DNA from: Jimgerdemannia flammicorona
Taxonomy: Eukaryota > Mucoromycota > Endogonomycetes > Endogonales > Endogonaceae
Assembly (NCBI GenBank): GCA_003990745.1
Contig: RBNI01003160.1
Span: forward strand, 1 to 16,518
Reading direction: 5' to 3'
Length of the DNA stretch: 16,518 nucleotides
The stretch's first letter is position 1; every line of letters starts with the position of its first letter. A program made the position numbers and the translations under genes. Positions 8,570-16,518 of this stretch are shown here, in pieces. The notes beneath the pieces were generated by a model that saw nothing but the letters and a program-made list of their open reading frames with translations, made no database searches and had not been told where the DNA came from.

Positions 8570-8800
8570 TGCAACTCATACAACTTATTGGCATATAACT
8601 CATTGGCATGCAGCTCACTTACTCACTCACTCATGCTCTTTTTCTGAAATACCCATCTCCATGTTTTATTTAATTTCATTTTTTATATGGTCTCTCCCTA
8701 AAAAATACCTACACCTGCATGTAACTCGCCCACATGCAACTCACCTGCATATAATCCATCTGCATGCAATCCATCTGCATGCAACCTATCTGCACACTTA
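8570..8800 (+). repeat. Degenerate 15-bp repeats (GCATGCAACTCATCT type)
   Basis: Units such as GCATGCAATCCATCT, GCATGCAACTCACCT and GGCATATAACTCATT recur with about 15-bp spacing at 8570-8630 and 8712-8796, separated by about 80 bp of unrelated T-rich sequence. A 123-codon plus frame (8511-8882) exists only because 15 is divisible by 3 (HATHLH-like repeats), so I treat it as repeat-derived. Confidence 0.75.
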
Positions 8801-8916
8801 TCTTAGTCCCTCAGATCAGAGCTCAGTTCTATTGGAAAGGAGAGTTCAAAGTTACCTGAGTTCAATCATGTCCAACATCTGATCAAATAGAGAAATTCAA
8901 GGGCAAGATATTCAGC

Positions 8917-9144
8917 ATGAGCAGTACCAGTATCATTATCAAGGCTTGGGGGTCTATATTTGAATTAGAGCCAATCATTCTCAACCAAGGGGTCCATTGG
9001 CCAGTAGGAGTAACCAATGATGAAGAGAACTATATCTTTATTAATGAATGTGGAGAGGTGGTTGTGATAGTGGTAAGGAACCTCTATGGCAACAAGCTTC
9101 ACCACCACATCAATGAGATTTGCGAGGATTGCATCAAATACTAG
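8917..9144 (+). CDS. Short open frame, unrecognised, possible exon
   Basis: 75 codons from ATG 8917 to TAG 9142-9144. The protein has no low complexity: it starts MSSTSIIIKAWGSIFELEPI, contains HWPVGVTNDEENYIFINECG and ends HHINEICEDCIKY. In frame, it stays open upstream to about 8860, so the Met may not be the real start and this may be an exon of a spliced gene. I cannot assign a family. It is more protein-like in composition than its surroundings, and with the segment at 8102-8535 it could be part of one decayed plus-strand gene. Confidence 0.35.
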   Translation: MSSTSIIIKAWGSIFELEPIILNQGVHWPVGVTNDEENYIFINECGEVVVIVVRNLYGNKLHHHINEICEDCIKY

Positions 9145-9569
9145 GTGGCAGGAAAGAGGGAGTGAAAAAAGCAAGGAGGGGGGGTTTGGATGGGAATTGG
9201 GTATACTTTAATACTGGTGAAGGGTGGGTTCCAGAGTTCTGAAATCCCCTGCACTTGTCTTCCTTTTTTTTTTTCCTCTTCTCTAGATAAATCACACTCT
9301 TTGCCAATATACTCTTTTTGATATAATTCTAGGGATGCATAAGATTCTGTACTCCTACCAAAACTTTAGAAGTGCCATCAAAGAGCAAACTACATGTGAG
9401 CATGACATGGTCTGTGCAGCGATGGTGGCTATAATCTGGGGTTCTTTGAGCAGATTGGTAGAGTGTATGGCAGGCCAGCTTGGTGGTGATCTCAGTGTGG
9501 CTATATGTATATTCTTGGTGCAATTTAGCATACCATATGAGGTGAGGAGCTCTGCTTTTTTGGGGTGCT
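9145..9569 (+). other. Unassigned segment with a short open frame
   Basis: G-rich then T-rich sequence. A plus frame from 9335 reads MHKILYSYQNFRSAIKEQTT and later LVECMAGQLGGDLSVAICIF before entering the 18-bp repeats and stopping at 9649. The opposite strand is also open here, and I cannot choose. No family recognised. Confidence 0.25.
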
Positions 9570-9623
9570 GCAGCCTGGGAGGTTTCTGCAGCCCGGGGGG
9601 TTTCTGTGGCCCAGAGAGTTTCT
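9570..9623 (+). repeat. Three 18-bp tandem units
   Basis: GCAGCCTGGGAGGTTTCT, GCAGCCCGGGGGGTTTCT and GTGGCCCAGAGAGTTTCT follow head to tail. The unit length is a multiple of three, which keeps frames open on both strands here. Confidence 0.9.
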
Positions 9624-10059
9624 GCCCCCCTACACACAAAAAGGACTGACTGGTTGCCATCCATTTTGGCAGGTTTCTAAGCCAAGGCTCCTGGGGCTAG
9701 ACCAAGAGTAGGCATCCACCAGCATAGCCTAGCAGTATGAAGTTCTGGACCAAGAGTTCACCCAACCATATGCTTGTGTCACATTGGGATACATTGGGTG
9801 CAATGTTTCTCTGCCCACACACACAGACAACAATATCACCCTAATAATGTTTTATGTTCCGGAAAGGAAGGGCCCAACCTGAGAAGATAGCAGAGGAGTC
9901 TGGTATGACCTTACTTATAGTTTCGGGGTCTCATTTGCAGCCAACACAGCCATCCTCTTCCAACCACATGACCACCATGGTACCGTTGCCTGTGAGGAGA
10001 GCTCAGACACAACAGTCGTCACACTCACAACAGATGATAGACTCATCAAGGCCTGGGAC
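9624..10059. other. No recognisable gene
   Basis: Mixed-composition sequence with a 78-codon plus frame at 9854-10090 (Gln/Ser-rich, ending inside the 21-bp repeat) that has no recognisable domain. GACCAAGAGT occurs twice at about 9697 and 9748. I see nothing else to support a feature. Confidence 0.4.
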
Positions 10060-10164
10060 TGGTGGGTGGAGCAGTTTTTGTGAGGGTTAGGCAATCTTTT
10101 ATGAGGGATAGACAGTCTTTCATGAGAGTTAGGCAGTTATTTTGTATAGATTGGGCAGTCTTAT
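10060..10164 (+). repeat. Five 21-bp tandem units
   Basis: The unit is about TGAGGGTTAGGCAGTCTTTTA. Units begin at 10060, 10081, 10102, 10123 and 10144; the first and last are more diverged. Phase is exact. Confidence 0.85.
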
Positions 10165-10282
10165 ATAGGGGGTTGGGCCAGGTACCTCTTCTGTAGCACT
10201 AGCTTAGCTGTTATGCAGGGTACTGACCAGGGTGCCTGTGGGACCCAAACCAGCAATGGGGCCCAAATCTGTAGTAGACTTC

Positions 10283-10382
10283 AACCACCAGAAGTACCCT
10301 CTGACCACTGGAAATGCCCTCTGACTGCCAAAAGCACCCTCTGACTACTAGAAGCACCCTCTGACCACCAGAAGCACCCTCC
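10283..10382 (+). repeat. Five 20-bp tandem units
   Basis: The unit is about GACCACCAGAAGCACCCTCT, starting at 10283, 10303, 10323, 10343 and 10363, with no indels. It directly precedes the longer array. Confidence 0.92.
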
Positions 10383-10401
10383 ACCCTAGACTCCTTGGCA
10401 G

Positions 10402-11100
10402 CTTGGAGCTGCCCCTACACCGCTGGTGGAGGGCCACAAATTTTGCATACTCCCTCTGTCTGCCCCACCCATCCTGGACACTTGTAGCTTGGGACTGCCC
10501 CTTGCTACTGGTGGAGGGCCACAAATTTGTGTACTCTCTTGCTGACTCCATGCCCACCAACTCTGCCAACCGACCCTGTCCACTGACCTGGGCACTGACA
10601 GCTTGGGGCTGCCCCTTGCTGCTGATAGAGGACCACAAATTTTGCATGCTCCCTCTACTTGCCCTGCCTATCCCAGACACTTGCAGCTTGGGGCTGCCCC
10701 TTGCTGCCAGTGGAGAGTCATAAATTTTGCATGCTCTCTCTGCTGACCCTATGCTCACCAACCCCACCAACCAACCCCACCCACTAACCTGAGTGCTAAC
10801 AGCTTGGGGCTGCCCCTTGCTGCTGGCAGAGGGTTGCAAGTTTTGTATGCTCCCTCTGCCAACCCCCCTGACCAGGACACTTATGGCTTGGGGCTGTCTC
10901 TTGCTGTTGGTGGAGGGCTGCAAATTTTATATGCTCCCTCCACCAACCCTGTATCCACCCACCGACCTACCTACTGACCCAGATACTGATAGCTTGGGGC
11001 TGCCCCTTGCTACTGGTGGAGGGTCACAAATATTGCATGCTCTCTCTGCCGCTGCCGCCAACCCTGCCAACCACTGCCCACTTAGGCTGCAAACTCTAGG
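10402..11100 (+). repeat. Higher-order minisatellite, alternating short and long units
   Basis: Seven units each start CTTGGGGCTGCCCCTTGCTG, followed by a conserved GGTGGAGGGCCACAAATTTT and GCATGCTCCCTCT. Starts are at 10402, 10488, 10602, 10687, 10803, 10887 and 10993. Lengths alternate 86, 114, 85, 116, 84, 106 and about 108. Short units end ...GACACTTGTAG; long units carry an extra CCAACC-rich stretch and end ...ACTGACAG. So the duplicated block is a ~200-bp dimer. An open 191-codon minus frame across it (10348-10923) is repeat-derived. Confidence 0.92.
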
Positions 11101-11202
11101 CCGAGTCCTCAGGGTTTTTTACCTTTTTATTATTTTTGAAAGGTATTAAATATTCCACAAGGCCAACTAACTTATTCACAAATCCCTAGGACCTGCTGAA
11201 TT

Positions 11203-12056
11203 TTAGCGGCCTGAGCCCCACCAAGACTTCAGACACATATATGCCCAGATTGTCTCAGCATTCAGCACATACCTCTTTGGGGCAATGAGGTCCACCCCAC
11301 CTGAGAACACCTGCTTGATGGGAGCACTGGAGGCAGAAATCACCAGGTAGTCCTGAGCCATGCCATACAGGCTGGTGAAGTCCATTTGATGCAGCTGCAT
11401 GCCCTAATGGATAGAGCAGTAGTTAGATTGGTGGGTTAAATTGGCCCAACACCCACCTAATAACCCACCTTCTACCAGTTGAGCACCTCTGCACCCTCCA
11501 GCAGGATCACATGGTCGCTGGTGAGGTAAATGATAAGTTCATCTATTGATAGCAGCTCTTCCACTGATGGCTCCCTCTTCTTCTTTCTGCTGAAGTAAAT
11601 GTGGGACAGGAGGGATCCCTCAGCATATTTGTCCAGACTTTGGCTGGAACCTTATAGCAGTGTGTAGTTTTTCTGGTACACTTTGATTACAGCCTGCTTA
11701 GTTCTCTCAATAAAGTACTGCTCCCAGCCCTGATCTTTATGGTATTGTAGCTTTAAGTGTGGGTCCAGTACTGTTCAAAGAAAAGGAAAGAGTGAGCTTT
11801 TGCAGGGGTTTCTCTGTTTTGGAAGGGGCAATGGCCATATGCCAACACTGACATATCTATACTGATTGAGTATACAGTGTTATCTATTTGGGAGTAGTAC
11901 TTTCTGAGCTTGCTAAGAGCAACCTCCATGGCATCTCTCTGATCCAGGCTCAACCATAAATCACCACAACCCTCCAGCCTGTCCTCGAGCTTGTCTTCTA
12001 GCCAGTCAATCAGAAGGTTGTATACTGATATTGCTGAGCTTATTGTCGGGGTCGTT
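11203..12056 (-). pseudogene. hAT-family transposase, C-terminal part, disrupted
   Basis: Reading leftwards from 12056: TPTISSAISVYNLLIDWLED, then AMEVALSKLRKYYSQIDNTV, an inferred intron 11862-11771 (GTATAG...ACAG, 92 nt), then LDPHLKLQYHKDQGWEQYF. Further on are YAEGSLLSHIYFS and EELLSIDELIIYLT, then VLNW followed by TAG (TGG to TAG), and a second intron 11468-11404 (GTGGGT...CCATTAG, 65 nt, with a TCTAAC branch site). The last exon holds MAQDYLVISASSAPIKQVFS, GGVDLIAPKR and ETIWAYMCLKSWW, the hAT dimerisation domain, ending at TAA 11205-11203. A further in-frame TAA follows YTLL. The N-terminus, with BED finger and most of the RNase-H fold, is missing: LINE copy B interrupts the gene at about 12057-12075. 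Confidence 0.88.
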
Positions 12057-12375
12057 TATTTGACTATATATATATTTTTTTTTTTTTTTTTATAGTCACT
12101 TGGACTTCCTCCCTTTATTATGCCCATCTATCCCATATAAATATAGTGATCCCACCCCCTATCCGATCCCCCTAGGGCCCCCCCCCTTCTCCTACTTCTA
12201 TCTGACAAAAGGCCACTTTATCTGACACTATCTCCACCCTCCCACCACTCTGTTCACAGATCCTTGCCACCAAACCATGATGTTGCCCCCTCTGAGGACC
12301 CCAATCCACCTACTATCTAGTCAGCAGATCCCCCAACAACTCCTTCCATTATAATACCTTCTTCTGTAGCCCCAT

Positions 12376-15300
12376 CTACTGCCCCTCCTCAAATACATAA
12401 AGCCAATGTCCAGCCATTCCCACCCACACTGTTAACACCCACCCTACAGTGAGCCAACTATCCCCTACACTATCCACTAGCTGAGATCTCAAGTCCTCCC
12501 AGCAGCCCCCCTCACCCACCAGCCTTTGCTCCACACCCAGTCTATTCCCTATTTCTACCCAAAAGTCCCCCAAAACCTCACACTCTTCCAGCAAATATTC
12601 CAGTATCTGCACAAGTCCCCCAGCTTGCCCTATATTGTAATACTCCTCACAATCCAAATGGCCACCCTCCACCAGATACCCAGTGTGGAAATTCAACATG
12701 ACATTTCTCTGCAGCATACACCACTATACTACCCAGAACTTGGGAGGGAGCCACCTCTACACCTCAGCACTCCAAGACCAGATACCTGCCCAGTCCCACT
12801 CCTCGCCAATCCCTGCTGTCTGCTAGCCCCTTGGCCAAAGATCCTGGCCGAGACCCTGCTGATACTCTACTCCATCTCCAATATCAAACTCCTCAAGTGA
12901 AGTACTCTCTAGGAACAGTCTATCCCATCGCCACATATCTGTACCCCACACCATCTCCCCCTCATTGCCTTGCTAGTACAGGCCAATATGGTGTGCTCTA
13001 TCTACCACCCCCCACCAAAAGCCCTTAAATTGCAGCTGCCAAGTTCCATTCAGCCCCACTAAAGAGAGCAGGTCTCCTGAGGACCCTCAAGGGGAGGTTC
13101 TCATCTCCCACACCTTCTGCAGCAGTGGTACCCAACCCCCTCCCTGCAGTTCAGCAGCTCTCTTCAATTACCAGGCTCGCAAGCAGTGCAACCTCTTAGG
13201 GAAATCCACAAGGCCAAGATCTCCCCTGACCACCAGTATTGTAAGAGTATCCCAACTGATCTGAGATCTCCTCTCTGCCCAAATTCAATCTCTAGCCACC
13301 TTCGTCAGTCTCTTCACTACCCAAGCTGGGAAGTCTAGGTGATAGGCCACATACCATAGCTTGGAGAACCAGTAGACATTTAGAATTGACACTCACCCTG
13401 CCAGAGAGATATGGCGGCCTCCCCAATCTTGAAGGGCCTCTCTCCAAATGGTCACCCTGCTCTCCCACCATACTCGTGACAAGATAGAACTATATATAGA
13501 AAGGAAGATTCACAGATACTGCACCACCTCACCAGTAGGGACAATTGTTCCAATGACATCCCCACCCACTAGCCCATTCCCTAGCACCACTATCTCACAC
13601 TTATGCCAGTTGAGCTTCATCCCAGAGTGAGCCTCATACCATTCTACTGTCCCCTTAAGAGCCTCGACATCTGCCACAGACCCAAGTCCAACCACTATAT
13701 CATCAGCAAAGGCCCCCACCTTCTACACTATACCATATATAGAGAGCTCTGCTACCCTCTGGCAAATCCTATCCATCAAGGGCTCTAATGAAAGGGCATA
13801 GAGAATAGGGGACAGAGGGTCCCCCTGAGAAACTCCTCTCTCCAAGGAGAATGCCAGACCTTGGTGGCCATTACACATCAGTGCCGCCTAACTGCTCTCT
13901 AGCAGACTCAACATCGAAGCCTGAAATCTTGGGGGAACCCCAATTCGATCCAATACCTTGTCTAGCCAAACCTGCCATACACAGTCATAGGCCTTCTCCT
14001 GGTCCAGAAAGATCAACCTTCCATCCAATCCACAAGCCCGGGCTCTTTCAATGACACCATGCACCCATGCAGTCCCATCTCTTATAAGTCTGCCTCCAAC
14101 AAAGCCCTGCTGCTCCTCCCCTAGCATCTGTTGGGTAACTTTCTGCAGCCTTGTGACAATCACCTTAGTTACCATCTTCCTGTCCATATTCAGAAGTATG
14201 ATTGGTCTCCAATTTTTCCAGTCTTCCCTCCTACCCTTGTCTTTATACAGTAAGGCCACCAGCCTGAGATCCTGCTCTCCAACCCACTCACCACTCTGAA
14301 GAACATGGTCACAGAGAGCAGCCATCTCACCCAAAACTCCAGGGACTGTTACCATCTTCTTCCAGAAGTCCCACAGTAACCCAGCCTCCCCTGGTGCCAT
14401 TCCAAGCTTAGTTGCTGCAAGGACACTCTGGATCTCCTCTCCTTGCACTGGTAAGATCAAGTCACCCAGCCCCACTACTTGTGGTGGCCCCCACTCCTCC
14501 AGTGTTTCTTCAATCACCTCCTCATCAGCACCCCCTTCTCCCTCACTCTACAAACCCTGCCATCTCTCCTTCAAAACTCTTAAGATTTATTGTATGCCAT
14601 GCACCATGTCCCCCTCAGCATCTAAGACTCCATCCCACCGATGTTGCACCCACCTAGCTTTGAGGAGTCTTGACAAGTACCTAGTAGGCCACTCACCCTC
14701 CTCAAGTCCCTGCCACCGTAACCTGGCAGCCATTCCTCACATATGAGTCTCCTCCTCCTCTCACAATACCTGTTGCAGTTCCACTATCTCCAATTTCACC
14801 CACTCTAACCTCCAATCCTCCACCCCATCAGAAGTAAGCAAATCTGCCCAATCCATATGCAGTCTCCTAAGTCTGCTGGAAGTACACCTCATATGTTTCC
14901 TTCTCTGTCTCTCAGCTTCTTTACCAGCTTCTCCCCAATAGACCCTTGTAGCCTCTTTCAATCTCATCCAATGGACACCCACAGACAAACCCTCATGCCT
15001 CCAGATAAAAACCTTCACCTGAACGTCCTCCACCCATGAGTCCCATAACCCCTTCTCAGCCAGCAGGGAGGAGTTAAGGCATCAATGTCCAGGTCCATCT
15101 CTACTCCCCCCAAACTGCCCCTGCCTCAAAAGTCCCCAGTGATCAGACCATGGGCACCACTCTACCTCCAATGTCTTCCAAACATCTGACCCCCAACACT
15201 TGGCCATCAGAATCCAGTAAATCCTGGTACCCAAGCCATTTACCCAATGTGTGTAGACCCTGGTATTGCCCACTGTGTTCTGCCCATATCCTCTAAGAAA

Positions 15301-15818
15301 CTCAAATTCTCCACCTCCTCCCATGCATCCAGACCTCCACTTCTCCTCCCTGCATTCCTCTCTCCATCAGTTCTGTCTAGATGCTGATCTCGAATCATAT
15401 TAAAGTCTCCACTGAGAACATTGATCCCTTTCTCCAAGAGAATATCCTCCTCCAGCAGCTCCTTAATCTACACAGTCCTCTCACCCCTAACTGCTGGGCA
15501 GTAGCAAGAGCCAACCCTCACTGACTCCCACCCAGGCCGATGCCAATCTCCCCAGACCAAGCGATCACCCCAGCTCCTGATTCCTCCCAAGTCTCCTCTA
15601 CCCTTCCTCACCAGAATCACCACTTTTCCAAACCAAGTAGTAGCCCCACCCCATTCCCTAGTCCACTCCACCTGATCATCCTCATCCTCATACCATACAT
15701 CCTATAGTAAAAAGAGATCAGCCTCCAATTCCTTGAGCTAAGTAAAAATGTTCTTACACTGCCCTGATCCCCTTAACCCATTCACATTCAAAGAGAAAAT
15801 GTTGGTTGTACTATTTAT
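12376..15818 (-). pseudogene. LINE copy B ORF2: endonuclease-reverse transcriptase, disrupted
   Basis: The expected start codon is ATA at 15818-15816, so the ATG of copy A is lost. The endonuclease reads SLNVNGLRGSGQCKNIF, SGDFNMIRDQHLDRTDG, RIYWILMA (Asp to Tyr in the RID motif) and WSDHWGLL (SDH intact). A 1-nt loss near 15270 shifts the frame. From there a single frame covers the linker (LEEGEWPTRYLSRLLKAR), RT NWRPIILLNMDRKM, QQGFVGGRLI, FLDQEKAYD, QGDPLSPILY, FADD, and the C-terminus with LWYVAYHLDFPAWVVKRLTK and HLDCEEYYN. Stops in that frame include TGA at 15084-15082, TGA at 14763-14761, a TAG from CAG just below 13888, and TGA at 13510-13512. The listed end is the TAG at 12376-12378; reading may once have extended to about 12160. 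Confidence 0.9.
13888..14517 (-). other. Reverse-transcriptase fingers/motif A open segment of LINE B
   Basis: 209 open codons matching residues 16-221 of the copy A segment. It keeps NWRPIILLNMDRKM and motif A LIFLDQEKAYDCVW with both Asp, unlike copy A. It ends at a TAG that is CAG in copy A. Motifs B and C continue in the same frame downstream (SQGDPLSPILY, FADDIVVGLGS at 13510-13719). Confidence 0.9.
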
Positions 15819-15849
15819 AAGAAATAATGTTATATAATGATCCCATTCT

Positions 15850-16518
15850 CTACAAGTCTGCATTCGGCTCCTTCTGCACCAAGTCCAAGTCATGTTCAGC
15901 AGCTAGTTCCCTTTCCCCAGCTTCCTGTGCTTCCAACCCTCTCAGAAGTTCCACCATCACTCCATCTTCTCTCTCCTCAAAGTCCTCACAATACTCCAGA
16001 CAGGCCTCTCACCAGAGCTGCAATCCATGATGCTCTGCCCAACAGTAGGCAGCCTGCTCACCAGCAACAACCACCAGCTCTGCCTTCCTTACCTCATCAA
16101 CCTCATAGCCCTCCTCCTCTAGGAAGATCACAAGAATCTCCACCTTCAGTGCCTCCACTACTCTATCTCCTTGCAGAATCTGTGCCCAATGCTCCTCAGG
16201 CATAACATAGAGGTCCACTTCTCCCAATGCCTCAGCTGCTAGGTTATCCATCACCTTGCTCATCCACAGCAGGTTCCCCACCTCCTTCCCTCCTAGAGTC
16301 CCTGGCCACCCTGCATCCAACATCGTGGTATCTACTCCTATACTGGCAGTCTCATCCCACTCCTCCTCCAGGGACATTCACCAGCTCATTCTTGCCAACT
16401 GCCACCATCTGGCCCCCTTTCACCACATCTGGGACCCCAAAGTGAACTTGCTGGACTCCCTGCATCAGCACATCCTCCGCTGCCCCTCTCTTCCCAATTG
16501 GGCCCTTCCTGATAAGTG
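15850..16518 (-). pseudogene. LINE copy B ORF1, C-terminal part, disrupted
   Basis: From the right edge, one frame reads LIRKGPIGKRGAAEDVLMQG, then VHFGVPDVVKGGQMVAVGKN. A frame change near 16375 leads to WDETASIGVDTTMLDAGWPG, MSKVMDNLAAEALGEVDLYV and FLEEEGYEVDEVRKAELVVV, a TGA at 16009, and finally GERELAAEHDLDLVQ before TAG 15852-15850. This matches the last 200 or so codons of ORF1 in copy A and confirms that the region up to 3835 in A belongs to ORF1. Acidic, helix-prone, no zinc knuckle. Confidence 0.78.

Larger units (their letters stand above)
12075..16518 (-). mobile_element. LINE copy B, 3' three quarters, runs off window
   Basis: Same family and orientation as copy A and collinear with A positions 58 to about 4503. 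The 3' end is a 17-T tract (12075-12091) with AATAAA on the coding strand at 12114-12119. It carries ORF2 and the last part of ORF1; the 5' end lies beyond the right edge. Left of the tail is hAT transposase sequence, so B sits inside that gene. It retains slightly more reading-frame continuity than A (a single frame from about 15324 to 12376 apart from stops). Confidence 0.92.

Noticed and set aside
8511..8882. 123-codon plus-strand frame with His/Thr repeats
   Set aside because: It is largely produced by 15-bp repeats whose length is a multiple of three; the rest has no recognisable domain.
10348..10923. 191-codon minus-strand frame
   Set aside because: It lies wholly in the minisatellite, has repeat composition and no start context or domain; kept only as a remark.

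Overview
This is a eukaryotic, transposon-dominated window with no intact gene. Short GT-AG introns with a CTAAC-type branch site in a hAT transposase remnant, the fungal-looking C-terminus of that transposase, and long LINEs with a very large ORF1 make a TE-rich filamentous fungus my best guess. The evidence does not settle species or phylum. CpG is very rare in the LINE copies (about two dozen by eye in 5.8 kb of roughly 50% GC). Many sites have CA in one copy and TG in the other, as expected when methylated CpG decays.

Layout. (1) 1-57 is a fragment of a third LINE copy (C). (2) 58-5867 is LINE copy A on the minus strand, with its poly-A tail at 58-78, ORF2 at about 146-3803 and ORF1 at 3835-5867. 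(3) 5868-7840 is AT-rich. It holds TA microsatellites, an exact 25 x 14 bp array and a 482-bp fold-back DNA element with 10-bp target-site duplications, plus related solitary termini. (4) 7841-11100 is a patchwork of microsatellites and minisatellites (6, 15, 18, 20 and 21 bp, and an alternating ~85/~115 bp higher-order array) with a few short plus-strand reading frames I do not recognise. (5) 11203-12056 is the C-terminal part of a hAT transposase pseudogene on the minus strand, with two inferred introns. (6) 12075-16518 is LINE copy B, also minus strand, interrupting the hAT gene and running off the right edge.

The LINE encodes a large glycine-rich and acidic ORF1 protein of about 678 codons. 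ORF2 encodes an apurinic-type endonuclease, a reverse transcriptase (FADD active site) and a C-terminal domain. A and B are collinear but carry different frameshifts, stops and active-site losses, so neither looks autonomous. The order of events suggested is: hAT present, LINE B inserted into it, then CpG decay of everything. I found no tRNA, rRNA, CRISPR or host housekeeping gene.
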